Below, in pieces: positions 33,921-42,958 of a DNA stretch of 64,000 nt; the stretch's first letter is position 1, and every line of letters begins with the position of its first letter. The notes beneath the pieces were generated by a model that was not told where the DNA came from, ran no database searches, and saw only the letters and a program-made list of their open reading frames with translations. A program made the translations under genes and the position numbers. This DNA is from a virus. Location: positions 61,547 through 125,546 of the IMG/VR virus record IMGVR_UViG_3300028859_000011; one strand, given 5' to 3'.

Positions 33921-34523
33921 ATGAATGAAAATATGATTAAAAAATTAGGAACATTTAATACTGAAAGTGACGAATTAAGAATAACAGATCCATGTTATGA
34001 AAAAACTGTATGGTGCTGTGAAACTTTAAAAAATTGTAATATTGGAGAATGGACTTCATTTATAAAATATAATGAAGGTGATAATAGAGTAGCAGAAATT
34101 ATTACTACTTTTGGAAATGATAGTGTTGATATATTAGATATTATAGAAGAATCAAAATGGATAGATTCAGGAATTGATGTTGGAGTTGATTCTGGACAAT
34201 GTGGTATTTTTGACGATTCAAAATATCCAAAAACTAAAGAAGAACTTGGCGAATGGGGAGATGAATCATCTTTTTATGGTAAATGTTGTGATCTTACTGA
34301 TACTTATGAAAAAGGCGGATTGCTAGATTTTGGAGCAGTATCAAGTTCAGGATACGGAGATGGTTCATATACTTGTTTATATGCTGAAAAAAATGATAAA
34401 ATTTCTACAATAAGAATAATATTTATTCCTGATGATGAAGATGAAGATGAAGAATATGAAGATTCTGATAACGAAATAGATTTTGAAGATGAAAAAGATG
34501 ATAGTACATTTTTAAAAATTTAA
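33921..34523 (+). CDS. Unknown phage protein, 200 residues, acidic tail
   Basis: ITDPCYEK near the start and GVDSGQCGIFDDSKYP in the middle resemble a widespread family of phage and bacterial proteins of unknown role (similar in feel to DUF4241, which I cannot confirm). The C-terminus is a run of Asp/Glu (DDEDEDEEYEDSDNE). Divergent from the minus block, so the 97-base gap holds promoters for both. Confidence 0.7.
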   Translation: MNENMIKKLGTFNTESDELRITDPCYEKTVWCCETLKNCNIGEWTSFIKYNEGDNRVAEIITTFGNDSVDILDIIEESKWIDSGIDVGVDSGQCGIFDDSKYPKTKEELGEWGDESSFYGKCCDLTDTYEKGGLLDFGAVSSSGYGDGSYTCLYAEKNDKISTIRIIFIPDDEDEDEEYEDSDNEIDFEDEKDDSTFLKI

Positions 34524-34570
34524 CATAGTTGTAACATGTTTTTCCTTTATAAAAATTTTTTAACAGTAGT

Positions 34571-34590
34571 TTATTTTTATATATAATTTC
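34571..34590 (+). promoter_or_regulatory. Candidate late-type promoter motif
   Basis: TTATTTTTATATATAATTTC, 57 bases before the thioredoxin ATG, so the leader would be longer than for the other copies. Confidence 0.35.
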
Positions 34591-34646
34591 TCCAATATAT
34601 TTCAAACTATTAAACTAAGTTTGAATATAAAAAAATAAAATAAATT

Positions 34647-34982
34647 ATGACTGAACATTTAACATTAGAAACTTTCAAGGAAAAAATTATGGATTTTGAT
34701 ACACAAAAATTCAAAAATGATAAACCTATAGCTTTAAAATTTAGTGCATCCTGGTGTCTGCCATGCAGATCTTACACTCCAATATTTGAAAATGTTTCAA
34801 ATGAAGTTAACGATATGAATTTTTATTCAGTAGATGTAGAAGATGAAATGGAAATTTCAGAATTATTTTCTATAAAAAGCATTCCAACTACTATTATAAT
34901 TAATAAAAAAGGTGAAAAAATTGCATATAGTGGAATGATTCAAAAAAGTAAATTAGTTGAAATGATAAATAATAATTTATAA
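34647..34982 (+). CDS. Thioredoxin
   Basis: 111 residues with the full thioredoxin fold: active site SASWCLPC (Cys37, Cys40), the cis-proline loop SIPTTIIIN and a C-terminal helix. It reduces disulfides in target proteins; phage thioredoxins may serve a phage ribonucleotide reductase or a polymerase, neither of which is in the window. A ferredoxin:thioredoxin-reductase-like protein is encoded at 48.2 kb. It overlaps the convergent endonuclease gene by six bases. Confidence 0.9.
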   Translation: MTEHLTLETFKEKIMDFDTQKFKNDKPIALKFSASWCLPCRSYTPIFENVSNEVNDMNFYSVDVEDEMEISELFSIKSIPTTIIINKKGEKIAYSGMIQKSKLVEMINNNL

Positions 34983-35723
34983 TATTATAGGTTTATCTAA
35001 TTTTATTACATTTAATATATAATCATTATCAAATTCATTATTTATTAAATTATTAATATTAATTGCTCTAGTATTTATACCAGAACAATTAATATTTTTA
35101 ATATATTCTTTAAGATTATCACGACCAAAAAAAGTCAATTCTTGTTTGTCTAATAATGTTAAAATATATTTTTTATGATAACATTTTTTTCCTTTATTCC
35201 AAGGTTCTATTCCAGTTTTTAATCCTTTATTCCATGCTAATTTACCTTTTAATCCATCTGAACAATGTTTAATTCTTTCTGCACTATATTTTTTACCTAA
35301 TCCAGCAATTCTTCTTTTTTCTTTTTCTATATCTGAGTTATCTCCATATATTTCTTCATATGTTTTTCCTTTTCTTTTTAAAATCATTATTTCTCCTGCT
35401 TTTTTACAACCTAATCTATGAAGTTCTTTAGATTCTTCTGATGCTAGCGTTCCTGACCCACCTTTACCTCCTTCTGCCATATTATAATATTCCGATGATT
35501 TTACTGCATCATATAATTCTATATAATATTTTTCTCTTTGAAATAGGAATTCATTATTATCATTTTCTTCTATAACTTCTTTTATAAAATTTTCTCTACC
35601 ATATTTTTTAAGTGCTAATTTAATAGATTTACCTGAACCAAAATAATTTTTATTATTATTTGTGTCTACTCCAATATATTTTCTATTATTAATTTTATTT
35701 GTAATTAAATAAACAATACCCAT
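34977..35723 (-). CDS. GIY-YIG homing endonuclease with NUMOD3 motifs
   Basis: 248 residues. The GIY-YIG domain is at the N-terminus (GIVYLITNKINNRKYIG, then YFGSGKSIKLALKKYG). The C-terminal half holds the DNA-binding NUMOD3-type repeats GKLAWNKGLKTG and GIEPWNKGKK. This is the standard layout of phage seg/I-TevI-like homing endonucleases. It lies on the opposite strand from its surroundings, tail to tail with thioredoxin. Confidence 0.9.
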   Translation of the reverse strand: MGIVYLITNKINNRKYIGVDTNNNKNYFGSGKSIKLALKKYGRENFIKEVIEENDNNEFLFQREKYYIELYDAVKSSEYYNMAEGGKGGSGTLASEESKELHRLGCKKAGEIMILKRKGKTYEEIYGDNSDIEKEKRRIAGLGKKYSAERIKHCSDGLKGKLAWNKGLKTGIEPWNKGKKCYHKKYILTLLDKQELTFFGRDNLKEYIKNINCSGINTRAININNLINNEFDNDYILNVIKLDKPIIL

Positions 35724-35810
35724 TTTTAATATTTTTTATAATATTATATTAATAAAAAATAAAAAAGATTATAAAATATTAATTTTTCATGTAAATAATA
35801 AAATAATTAT

Positions 35811-35821
35811 TATCTTTGTAT
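35811..35821 (+). promoter_or_regulatory. Bacteroidota-type promoter (-7 box)
   Basis: TATCTTTG at 35811-35818, 34 bases before the ATG at 35845. No clear -33 TTTG. Confidence 0.65.
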
Positions 35822-35844
35822 TTAAATTTATAAATATTAAATAT

Positions 35845-36468
35845 ATGAAGCATATAATTCAGTACAATAAGAATATTGATTATAAAATTGATATTTTTAC
35901 TATTAAAGAAGCAGGTGATTTTTATAATAAATTTATTAAGAATAATGACTATTATGATTATGATAATGGTTATGAAAAATATAATTTAAAGAAAAAAATT
36001 CTTTACTTTGATTATAATGATATACAATCATCTTATGGTGGATCAAAGGAATATAATAATACATGTAGATTGATTATTGCTCATGATAATAAAGATATAT
36101 TAGGAATTTGTAAATTTGCATATTGGGGGTCAACTCAATCATATAGTATAAGTTATTTATCGACCAATAATGATTTTTTTAATATGGGGGTTTCAAAAAA
36201 ATTACTTGAAAAAATGTTTGAATATTTCTCAAAAACTTATCCAAATGATATATTATCATTTTCTGGCTATTCAATAGATGGTTGGAAATATTTAAGAAAA
36301 TCTATTTTAGAATTCTCCAAAAAATATAATGTTAAAATAACAGAAAAATGGATACAATATCCAGGATTAAGTGGCAAATTTTCTGAAGAAGAATATAAAT
36401 TAATGGATAAAAGTAAGGAAGAAATTAGGCAAACATACGGGTATAAAAAAGATATATGGGAATATTAA
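35845..36468 (+). CDS. GNAT-like acetyltransferase (tentative)
   Basis: 207 residues. The middle (ILGICKFAYWGSTQSYSI, then FFNMGVSKKLLEKMFEYF) has the order of a GNAT fold: a strand with a bulge, then a helix beginning near the acyl-CoA pyrophosphate loop. The loop signature is weak, so the call rests on pattern only. Single-gene unit between a promoter and a terminator. Confidence 0.5.
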   Translation: MKHIIQYNKNIDYKIDIFTIKEAGDFYNKFIKNNDYYDYDNGYEKYNLKKKILYFDYNDIQSSYGGSKEYNNTCRLIIAHDNKDILGICKFAYWGSTQSYSISYLSTNNDFFNMGVSKKLLEKMFEYFSKTYPNDILSFSGYSIDGWKYLRKSILEFSKKYNVKITEKWIQYPGLSGKFSEEEYKLMDKSKEEIRQTYGYKKDIWEY

Positions 36469-36512
36469 GAATTTATATATTTATAGTATATATCATGATC
36501 TTGCATCTTTTT

Positions 36513-36545
36513 AAATCATTTATCTAAAAATAAATGATTTTTCTT
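36513..36545 (+). terminator. Rho-independent terminator
   Basis: A ten-bp stem (AAATCATTTA, 36513-36522, with 36531-36540) followed by T residues. Confidence 0.75.
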
Positions 36546-36575
36546 TGTTTATATCAAAAATTATTATTATCTTTG
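36544..36575 (+). promoter_or_regulatory. Bacteroidota-type promoter
   Basis: TTTG at 36544-36547 and TATCTTTG at 36568-36575, with 20 bp between, directly after the terminator and 23 bases before the ATG. Confidence 0.8.
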
Positions 36576-36597
36576 GTGAAAATATTATAATATACAT

Positions 36598-37461
36598 ATG
36601 AAAATAAAAGATTTTATATCAAGAAGCATTCAAACTTATCCGACATTATACAAATGTGATAATTATTATAATTCAAAACTTAAAGTATTGAATCAAATTT
36701 TTTTTACAATAGGTAATGGATATGAAGTTGCAGAAACTAAAATACCAGAAGAAGGTGGTTATGTAGTTGAAGAAAAATATAAAAGAAATAAAAAAACTGA
36801 TGATTATATTAGAATTAAAGATAAACCATACGGTAAGGAAAAATATAAAGAACTACCTACAGATTACTTCGATACTATTATTTATAAAGTAAGTTCACTT
36901 AAATCTCCAATTGAAGTTATAAATAATGGTGAAGATAATGTTTATTATAGATATGATAAAGATATAGAAGATTGTGAAGATTTTTATAAGCCTAAATTAA
37001 GAAAAATAATTAGTAATTATCCATTTATTCCATATCCATTTAGTAAAAATTATTCATTAATTTGTGATATGTATTATAAAAATGAATTCATGCAACAAGA
37101 TTGGATTGATGAATCAATTATATTATGTAAAGAAACTTTAAAATATTTTTTAAATGAAGAATTATACAAAAAAAATTCATATTATCCTACTGAAAATAGT
37201 ATAAAAAGCGATTTAAAACAATTTCAGGAAAGTTTCAATCAAGGAATAAAAGAAGGAAAAAAACTACGTAAAATTTGGGGATATAAGGATTCTGATATTT
37301 GTCCTGACATAGAGGAAATTACAATTAGAAAATGGGAATCATGGACAGATTTTCATAAAAGACAAATTGATTTTTTGAATAATTTTTTATCAAAATTTGA
37401 TAAAAATTTTTCTTCTAATATTTTTTATAATGAGAACTTTGTTAAAATTGAAAAGAAATAA
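36598..37461 (+). CDS. Unknown protein, 287 residues
   Basis: Lys/Tyr-rich, alpha/beta. Features seen: an N-terminal DFISRSIQTYPTLYKCDNYY, a charged GKEKYKELPTDYFDTI segment, and a C-terminal helical part with WESWTDFHKRQIDFLNNFL. No recognised family. Confidence 0.7.
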   Translation: MKIKDFISRSIQTYPTLYKCDNYYNSKLKVLNQIFFTIGNGYEVAETKIPEEGGYVVEEKYKRNKKTDDYIRIKDKPYGKEKYKELPTDYFDTIIYKVSSLKSPIEVINNGEDNVYYRYDKDIEDCEDFYKPKLRKIISNYPFIPYPFSKNYSLICDMYYKNEFMQQDWIDESIILCKETLKYFLNEELYKKNSYYPTENSIKSDLKQFQESFNQGIKEGKKLRKIWGYKDSDICPDIEEITIRKWESWTDFHKRQIDFLNNFLSKFDKNFSSNIFYNENFVKIEKK

Positions 37462-37580
37462 CTTCTAAAAGAAGAAATTCAAAAGAAATAAACTATGCTA
37501 GATATATATTATGTCAGTTTTTCATTATGGTTATCAAAATAAATGTGAAAGAATATAATTCATTATAATAAATAAAAATT

Positions 37581-37733
37581 ATGAAAGAAGAAATAGAATT
37601 TACTAAATGGTGCTTCAATAATCATAAATATGTTTATGATTTAAGAGAAGATACATGGTTTCATATAAAATCATTTAAGACGTATACATGGGAAGAGATT
37701 CATGATATTTATACTAAATCTATCAAAAAATGA
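37581..37733 (+). CDS. Small unknown protein, 50 residues
   Basis: MKEEIEFTKWCFNNHKYVYD, later DTWFHIKSFKTYTWEEIHDI. Aromatic-rich. The stop overlaps the next ATG by four bases, which supports translation. The 119 bases before it show no signal. Confidence 0.55.
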   Translation: MKEEIEFTKWCFNNHKYVYDLREDTWFHIKSFKTYTWEEIHDIYTKSIKK

Positions 37734-37915
37734 ATAAGAAAATTTATAATAAAAATAAATTTGTATTTTTGTGTGAATATAATACAAAAATAGAGAATAA
37801 TTATGAACCACGTTATTATTATAGGCACGAATTTAGATTTATTAGATATTTTCCTTTTATTAAAAAAGAATTTATAGAATATAAATTTGTCGCTGGCTAT
37901 TGGATTGAACAATAA
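37730..37915 (+). CDS. Small basic aromatic protein, 61 residues
   Basis: Basic and aromatic (EPRYYYRHEFRFIRYFPFIK). Coupled to the preceding gene by an ATGA overlap. No family recognised. Confidence 0.55.
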   Translation: MNKKIYNKNKFVFLCEYNTKIENNYEPRYYYRHEFRFIRYFPFIKKEFIEYKFVAGYWIEQ

Positions 37916-37928
37916 AAATATATTTACT

Positions 37929-38474
37929 ATGAAAAATTATAAAATAATTGGTATTGATGGTAATGAATATTATGTACATCGTAATATAGGAGTAGCTGGA
38001 TTTATATTTAGATATCATGAAGGAAATTTACAAGTATTAGCTAATCAAAGAGGTTCTGGTACATCGAATCATAAATATTTATGGAATTGTCCTTGCGGAC
38101 ATTTAGATTATGACGAGACTCTTAAAATGGCTTGTTCAAGAGAGACAAAAGAAGAATGTAGATTAGAAATTAATGCAAAAAAATTTATATCTATTGAAAT
38201 TAACGATTCTCCATCAGCATATTTACAAAATGTCACGCATAGATTTTATGTATTATTAAACAATAAAGATAATACTGATGATATTGGAATTGGACTTGAA
38301 GGTGAATTATATGAAGTGAATAATGTTAAATGGATTAATGTTTTTGATATAGATAATTATAAATGGGCATTTGAACATAATGATATAATAAAAAATATCT
38401 GCAAATCTAAAATAAAATTAAGTAAATTATATCAATACTTATATAAATTTTATTATAAATTTTTCGGATTTTGA
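37929..38474 (+). CDS. NUDIX hydrolase
   Basis: 181 residues from ATG 37929; an upstream TTG at 37887 would overlap the preceding gene and is unlikely. The NUDIX box is clear: GHLDYDETLKMACSRETKEE matches Gx5Ex7REUxEE. NUDIX enzymes cleave nucleoside diphosphates linked to another group, such as oxidised nucleotides, NAD or RNA caps. The substrate is unknown. Confidence 0.88.
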   Translation: MKNYKIIGIDGNEYYVHRNIGVAGFIFRYHEGNLQVLANQRGSGTSNHKYLWNCPCGHLDYDETLKMACSRETKEECRLEINAKKFISIEINDSPSAYLQNVTHRFYVLLNNKDNTDDIGIGLEGELYEVNNVKWINVFDIDNYKWAFEHNDIIKNICKSKIKLSKLYQYLYKFYYKFFGF

Positions 38475-38525
38475 TTAAATAAAAATTTAATAATTTAAAA
38501 AAATATATAGCCTAAAAAACTGTAT

Positions 38526-39392
38526 ATGAGAAAGGAAAAAATGATAAACTGGATAATAGACACAAATTTATGGGATGAATACGAAGATCGTTTAGTTGAA
38601 TCCATAAAAAAATCAGGAGCAAATGTATATTTTTATGATGAGATAAAAAATTTATCATTTAAAAAATATATTCTTAGTAATTTTCAATCTAATAATGATG
38701 TAAATATATTTCATGGATCATTAGGTCATGGAAGACAATTAACTCATTTACCAATTTATCCAGGTGTATTTTTAACTATTGATAATTATGAATGTTATAA
38801 TTATTATGGATATTTCGGTGATTATCTTCTTAATGAAGATTATATGATGATGGCTTTAAATGATGTATTAAGAAATAAAGAAAAAATATTTAATAATTTT
38901 ATTAATACCAGTATATTTATTAGACCTTCAAATGGATATAAATCTTTTCCTGGACAAATGTTATCAAATCATAATTTTGATTCAGATTTTAATTCATTAA
39001 TTCATTCATATTGCGGATTAGATATGAATACATTAGTATTAATCGCAGATAAACAATTATTAAAAGAAGAATATAGATTTATTGTTGTTGATGGAGAAGT
39101 AATATCTGGTTCACAATATTTTGATGAAAAAAATATAAATACATTTAATCCTTATTATGATAGAATTTGTCAAGATCAAAATGCAACAGATTTTGCAATT
39201 AAAATGTCAAAGATATATCAACCAGATTTAGCATATACTATAGATGTTTGCAAAACAAATAATGATGAATATAAATTACTTGAACTTAACTCATTTAATT
39301 GTGCATCAATGTATGGCAATGATTATGAAAAAGTAGTTAATGCGATTAATAAATTAGCAGTAAATGAGCATAATAGTTTATTTAAAAATTAA
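38526..39392 (+). CDS. ATP-grasp domain protein
   Basis: 288 residues. The C-terminal half shows ATP-grasp features: EYRFIVVDGEVISGSQYF, then YTIDVCKTNNDEYKLLELNS, where the E-L-N end binds Mg-ATP. It resembles the DUF4343-type ATP-grasp proteins of phages. ATP-grasp enzymes join a carboxylate to an amine or thiol through an acyl phosphate. The substrate cannot be read. Confidence 0.75.
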   Translation: MRKEKMINWIIDTNLWDEYEDRLVESIKKSGANVYFYDEIKNLSFKKYILSNFQSNNDVNIFHGSLGHGRQLTHLPIYPGVFLTIDNYECYNYYGYFGDYLLNEDYMMMALNDVLRNKEKIFNNFINTSIFIRPSNGYKSFPGQMLSNHNFDSDFNSLIHSYCGLDMNTLVLIADKQLLKEEYRFIVVDGEVISGSQYFDEKNINTFNPYYDRICQDQNATDFAIKMSKIYQPDLAYTIDVCKTNNDEYKLLELNSFNCASMYGNDYEKVVNAINKLAVNEHNSLFKN

Positions 39393-39402
39393 CATATAAA
39401 TC

Positions 39403-39636
39403 ATGAAATATAAACAATGTGTAGTATATGTGTATGACGATTGTCATAAAGCAGATGGTGCTGATTGCAATTTTAATACTTGTAAAATTCGTTTAACTAA
39501 AGAAAAAGAAATTATAAATAATACGATAAAAAGACGTACTGAATTTAAAAATTTATCAAAAAAAGAACAAGATAAATGGTGTAGTAAATGTGGTTGTGAA
39601 GGTGGTTGTGATTTATGTAAAAATATAAATGATTAA
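39403..39636 (+). CDS. Cysteine-rich zinc-binding protein, 77 residues
   Basis: Ten Cys, including CGCEGGCDLC after a WCSK start, so one or two zinc sites are likely. Small phage proteins of this type may bind nucleic acid or host proteins. Two bases separate its stop from the next start. Confidence 0.65.
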   Translation: MKYKQCVVYVYDDCHKADGADCNFNTCKIRLTKEKEIINNTIKRRTEFKNLSKKEQDKWCSKCGCEGGCDLCKNIND

Positions 39637-39638
39637 AA

Positions 39639-39944
39639 ATGAAAATAGGAGATGAATTGTTATGTAAATGTAAATTTGGTTATAAAATTACATCTGCTGG
39701 AATATTCAAAAAAAATAAAAATTATATAATCAAAGACATAATATATCGAACAAATTATAATTGTGATGATAAGACAATAACAACAATTAAAAATTTTATG
39801 ATTAATGATAATTATTATTCTGAATATTTTGTAAATACACATTTTTATTCTGAACAAGAAATTAGAAAATTAAAATTAGAAAAAATAGAAATAAATGAAA
39901 ATAGAAATAGAAAAAATAATAGAAGAAATATCAGAGTTAAATAA
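39639..39944 (+). CDS. SH3-like small protein with basic tail
   Basis: 101 residues. KIGDELLCKC at the start and KNKNYIIKDII match the pattern of the paralogues at 53291 and 60674-61639 (KxGDxVICIN, then KxYxIxEI), and the end holds IRKLKLEKIEINE. It overlaps the MazG-like gene by 50 bases; the last residues (ENRNRKNNRRN) are probably just read-through sequence of that overlap. Confidence 0.6.
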   Translation: MKIGDELLCKCKFGYKITSAGIFKKNKNYIIKDIIYRTNYNCDDKTITTIKNFMINDNYYSEYFVNTHFYSEQEIRKLKLEKIEINENRNRKNNRRNIRVK

Positions 39945-40407
39945 ATTAGATGGTAAAAAATTTCTTGAAAGATTTATTAAATATAATGAAGAGTATGGAG
40001 AATTTTCAGCAGAAGTTTGTAAGCTTATCGGAATAACACAAAAACCATATGATAAAGATCACTTGATTGAAGAAATGGCTGATGCCATTCAAAATCAATT
40101 ATCAGTTTATTTAAATGTATGTGAAATAGGAAACTTTTTAATTGAAGATGTTTTTAACGAAATTCTTGTAAAAAATCAAAAGTGGAGAGAATGTTATCCA
40201 AAATACACAAATAAACAAACTAACCTTCATTCTTCAATTTTATCAAAAATTAGAGAATCTGATATTGTTTATGTAAATAATAAAACAATAAAAGATAGAT
40301 TTAATAATCCAGATATACTTGAATATAATATATTATCTGATGATAATTATGATATTGTCTCATTAGATCCAAATAAAAGAATATTAAAACTTGTAACAAT
40401 TATTTAA
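39895..40407 (+). CDS. MazG-like nucleotide pyrophosphohydrolase
   Basis: 170 residues. The all-alpha NTP-PPase signature is visible: KYNEEYGEFSAEV (an ExxE pair) and, 25 residues later, HLIEEMADAIQNQLSVY (an ExxD pair), which bind Mg. MazG-like enzymes hydrolyse (d)NTPs or alarmones, and phage copies may tune nucleotide pools. The C-terminal 60 residues are extra. Confidence 0.8.
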   Translation: MKIEIEKIIEEISELNKLDGKKFLERFIKYNEEYGEFSAEVCKLIGITQKPYDKDHLIEEMADAIQNQLSVYLNVCEIGNFLIEDVFNEILVKNQKWRECYPKYTNKQTNLHSSILSKIRESDIVYVNNKTIKDRFNNPDILEYNILSDDNYDIVSLDPNKRILKLVTII

Positions 40408-40409
40408 AT

Positions 40410-40895
40410 ATGAATGAAGATATAAAATATCCTGCTCATGCAGTTTGTATTACTTGTGGTTCAACAAAAAAAAATGATGAAACATCTTGTTGCATAAATG
40501 GACATGATGATTGGCTTGAAGATATAGATGATGTTCATATATTTTATCATGCTACTATTAAATTAGGTGTATCATTAAAAACTATCATGGACGCATTTGA
40601 TAATAACACAGATATTATAAAAGAAGATATTATGTCAAATAAAAAAACTAAAATAAAAAATAACGCAATTCGTTATAAATTAGCATTAGATAAGGAAATT
40701 CAAGATAATCCTGATTATTGTTTTTGTCAAGAATTATTGGGATTAGAACCTGATGTTGATTTTGAAAATGATAAAGAAATAGGAAAAACAGATCCTATTG
40801 ACGGATTTCCATATTGGAATTCAATTGGTTATACATTACCTATTTATATATGTAAAAGATGTGGTAAAAAAGTAACTCTAAGTACGGTATATTAA
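40410..40895 (+). CDS. Unknown protein with terminal zinc sites, 161 residues
   Basis: CITCGSTKKNDETSCCINGH at the N-terminus and CKRCGKKVTL at the C-terminus give two Cys pairs that could form one zinc ribbon. The centre is helical. It follows the MazG-like gene by two bases. Function unknown. Confidence 0.65.
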   Translation: MNEDIKYPAHAVCITCGSTKKNDETSCCINGHDDWLEDIDDVHIFYHATIKLGVSLKTIMDAFDNNTDIIKEDIMSNKKTKIKNNAIRYKLALDKEIQDNPDYCFCQELLGLEPDVDFENDKEIGKTDPIDGFPYWNSIGYTLPIYICKRCGKKVTLSTVY

Positions 40896-40899
40896 AATT

Positions 40900-41517
40900 A
40901 TGAAGTATACCGCAGAAGAAATTTGTAATGAATTACATTTAGATATAAATGATATATTAAACATATATCCATATGGTTCAAGAGTATATTTATCAAATGA
41001 TGAATATTCCGATTATGATTATATCATAGTTTATAAGAAATCATTATTACCGAGTGGATCATTTAAAGATAATGCAATATCATCAGTTGATAAAGAAATT
41101 CAAGGTTCTTGTTATTCAAAAGGCGGATTCTTAGATGCAATAAATAATTATCAAATGCCAGTATTGGAATGTTTATTCTTACCTGAAGATATGATAGTTA
41201 AAAAAACTTTTGATTTTAAAATTTCTAAATTTGAAGAAAAAGAATTTATTAAAAAAGTAATATCATTAGCATCATCAAGTTGGCATAATGCAATACTATC
41301 ATATAAAGATGATAATTTTGAATATGTTTCAAAAAATATTTATCACGCATTAAGAATATTAGATTTTGGTATTCAAATAAAAGAAATTGGTATAATATCA
41401 AATTTTAGTTCAATGAATAAAATTAAATTACAAATATATGATGATGAAAATATTTGTACTCCAAAAAATTGGTATGATATGTTTATTGAATTAAGTAATA
41501 AACTAAAAAATAATTAA
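40900..41517 (+). CDS. Nucleotidyltransferase-fold protein
   Basis: 205 residues. IYPYGSRVYLSNDEYSDYDY has the G-S and D-x-D signatures of the polymerase beta-like nucleotidyltransferase fold (hG[GS]...DxD), followed by a helical domain. Such enzymes add a nucleotide to proteins, tRNA or drugs; the target here is unknown. Family use in toxin-antitoxin and tRNA end repair is known, but no partner is seen next to it. Confidence 0.75.
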   Translation: MKYTAEEICNELHLDINDILNIYPYGSRVYLSNDEYSDYDYIIVYKKSLLPSGSFKDNAISSVDKEIQGSCYSKGGFLDAINNYQMPVLECLFLPEDMIVKKTFDFKISKFEEKEFIKKVISLASSSWHNAILSYKDDNFEYVSKNIYHALRILDFGIQIKEIGIISNFSSMNKIKLQIYDDENICTPKNWYDMFIELSNKLKNN

Positions 41518-41519
41518 AA

Positions 41520-41852
41520 ATGAGCTTAATAAGTAAAATTTTTGGTAAAAAACAAATAATAAAAGGACGACGAGGTTTTTATCGTGAAGAACTTGAAATA
41601 AAATCTGCATATCGAAAGAATGTTGTTATTTTATATGTTATAGAAATAGAAAGATTTGAAAATAATTTATCTAAAGTAGCATTGGAATATATAGAAATTG
41701 AAGCATGTGATGATCCTGATAAAATTGATTGGTTAAAAAATTACGCAAAAAAGAAATTTATATCAATTGTTAAAACCGATAAAGTGGAATGGTTAATTCC
41801 TACATTAAAAAATGATAGAAAAGATAAAATTTTAGAGATAAATAAAAAATAA
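41520..41852 (+). CDS. Unknown protein, 110 residues
   Basis: Paralogue of the following gene: both have a strand-rich centre (IEIERFENNLSKVALEYIEI here, EIDKYKNGISKIKLIDIEVL there), a V-E-W-L or I-E-W-L box, and a tail DRKDKILEINK. No recognised family. Confidence 0.65.
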   Translation: MSLISKIFGKKQIIKGRRGFYREELEIKSAYRKNVVILYVIEIERFENNLSKVALEYIEIEACDDPDKIDWLKNYAKKKFISIVKTDKVEWLIPTLKNDRKDKILEINKK

Positions 41853-41854
41853 TT

Positions 41855-42208
41855 ATGAAGAAAAAACAAAAATATCCTCAAGAATATTATAATATTACTA
41901 CTACACTTTGTAAGACAGCAGATGATGATAATAAAACAGAATATAAATCTAGAGTATATGTTGAAGAAATTGATAAATATAAAAATGGAATATCTAAAAT
42001 TAAATTAATAGACATAGAAGTATTGTCTGGCTTTGGTATATTTCAATATGATTATGTCAAAAAAGCTATAAAATTAAAATTTTCATTCATTAAAAATACT
42101 TCTGAAATTGAATGGTTAGTAAGTGAAAATGAGTTAAAAACAGAAAGAAAAGAAAAACTTGATGAAATAAATAATAAAAATTTTATACAAAGATTATTTT
42201 CAAAATGA
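41855..42208 (+). CDS. Unknown protein, 117 residues, paralogue of the preceding one
   Basis: Matches 41520-41852 in order: EIDKYKNGISKIKLIDIEVL, then SEIEWLVSENELKTERKEKL. Overlaps the next gene by four bases. No known motif. Confidence 0.65.
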   Translation: MKKKQKYPQEYYNITTTLCKTADDDNKTEYKSRVYVEEIDKYKNGISKIKLIDIEVLSGFGIFQYDYVKKAIKLKFSFIKNTSEIEWLVSENELKTERKEKLDEINNKNFIQRLFSK

Positions 42209-42393
42209 AACCTAAATATTTTTCTTTAATTATGTTTTTAACTATATTAATGATGATTGTAATTTCATCATATTTTAAATCATTAAATATAACATTAAGC
42301 TCAACTGGATTTGTATTATCAGTTATTGATGTTATATTATGTTGCATTATTTCTTACACATCATGCATAGTTAATGATATATGGATAAAATAG
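42205..42393 (+). CDS. Small membrane protein, two spans
   Basis: 62 residues with two hydrophobic stretches (about 8-22 and 34-56) and short polar ends. Coupled by overlaps to both neighbours. Function unknown. Confidence 0.6.
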   Translation: MKPKYFSLIMFLTILMMIVISSYFKSLNITLSSTGFVLSVIDVILCCIISYTSCIVNDIWIK

Positions 42394-42581
42394 ATTTGAT
42401 TAAATTAGCATATGCTCTCATTAATGATGCAGCATTTAAAAATACATCTGTAAATAATATTATACATACTATACAACGATCTTGTATTTATGAAAAAATG
42501 AATTTTGAAGAATTAAAAATATATTTAAATATAGTTCAACGAAAGAGAAAATTGATAGAAATTAATAAAAAATATGGATAG
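42381..42581 (+). CDS. Small helical protein with basic tail, 66 residues
   Basis: Ends IVQRKRKLIEINKKYG, a member of the group of small proteins with R-K-x-K-L tails. It overlaps the genes on both sides by 8-13 bases. Function unknown. Confidence 0.6.
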   Translation: MDKIDLIKLAYALINDAAFKNTSVNNIIHTIQRSCIYEKMNFEELKIYLNIVQRKRKLIEINKKYG

Positions 42582-42777
42582 AAAAATATTAAAATTATTA
42601 GCAAGTAGAATAATAAAAGAGTTCTTTGTTAAAGATAATTTAAATGCTCTTGAAGTTTTATATAAATTACAAACATTTAATAATTTTAGTGAATCTGATT
42701 TTTCTGAATTAAAAAAACAAATAATTATAGAAGAAAGAAAATATAAATTAATAAAATTAAATGAAACCGAATATTGA
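42574..42777 (+). CDS. Small protein of a tandem family, 67 residues
   Basis: First of three tandem paralogues. Shared parts are a helical start, F-N-N-(F/Y) in the middle and the end EERKYKLIKLNETEY. The DNA encoding the tail overlaps the next ATG. Confidence 0.6.
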   Translation: MDRKILKLLASRIIKEFFVKDNLNALEVLYKLQTFNNFSESDFSELKKQIIIEERKYKLIKLNETEY

Positions 42778-42958
42778 TATCCCAGGACTAGCTAAATTTA
42801 TTGCTAAAGAAATGTTTGTTTTTAATAAAACAGATTCATTTGATGATTTGAAAAAATTAGGTGCGTTTAATAATTATGATATTAGTAAATTAGAAAAAGA
42901 AATAATTATAGAATTACGAAAATATAAATTAATAAAATTAAATGAAACCGAATATTGA
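42761..42958 (+). CDS. Small protein of a tandem family, 65 residues
   Basis: MKPNIDIPGLAKFIAKEMFV, nearly identical to the start of the next gene; the two starts are 181 bases apart, so this is a recent duplication. It ends ELRKYKLIKLNETEY. Confidence 0.65.
   Translation: MKPNIDIPGLAKFIAKEMFVFNKTDSFDDLKKLGAFNNYDISKLEKEIIIELRKYKLIKLNETEY

Noticed and set aside
37887-38474. Longer start for the NUDIX gene at TTG 37887
   Set aside because: It would overlap the preceding gene and adds residues outside the NUDIX fold; ATG 37929 gives a normal N-terminus.
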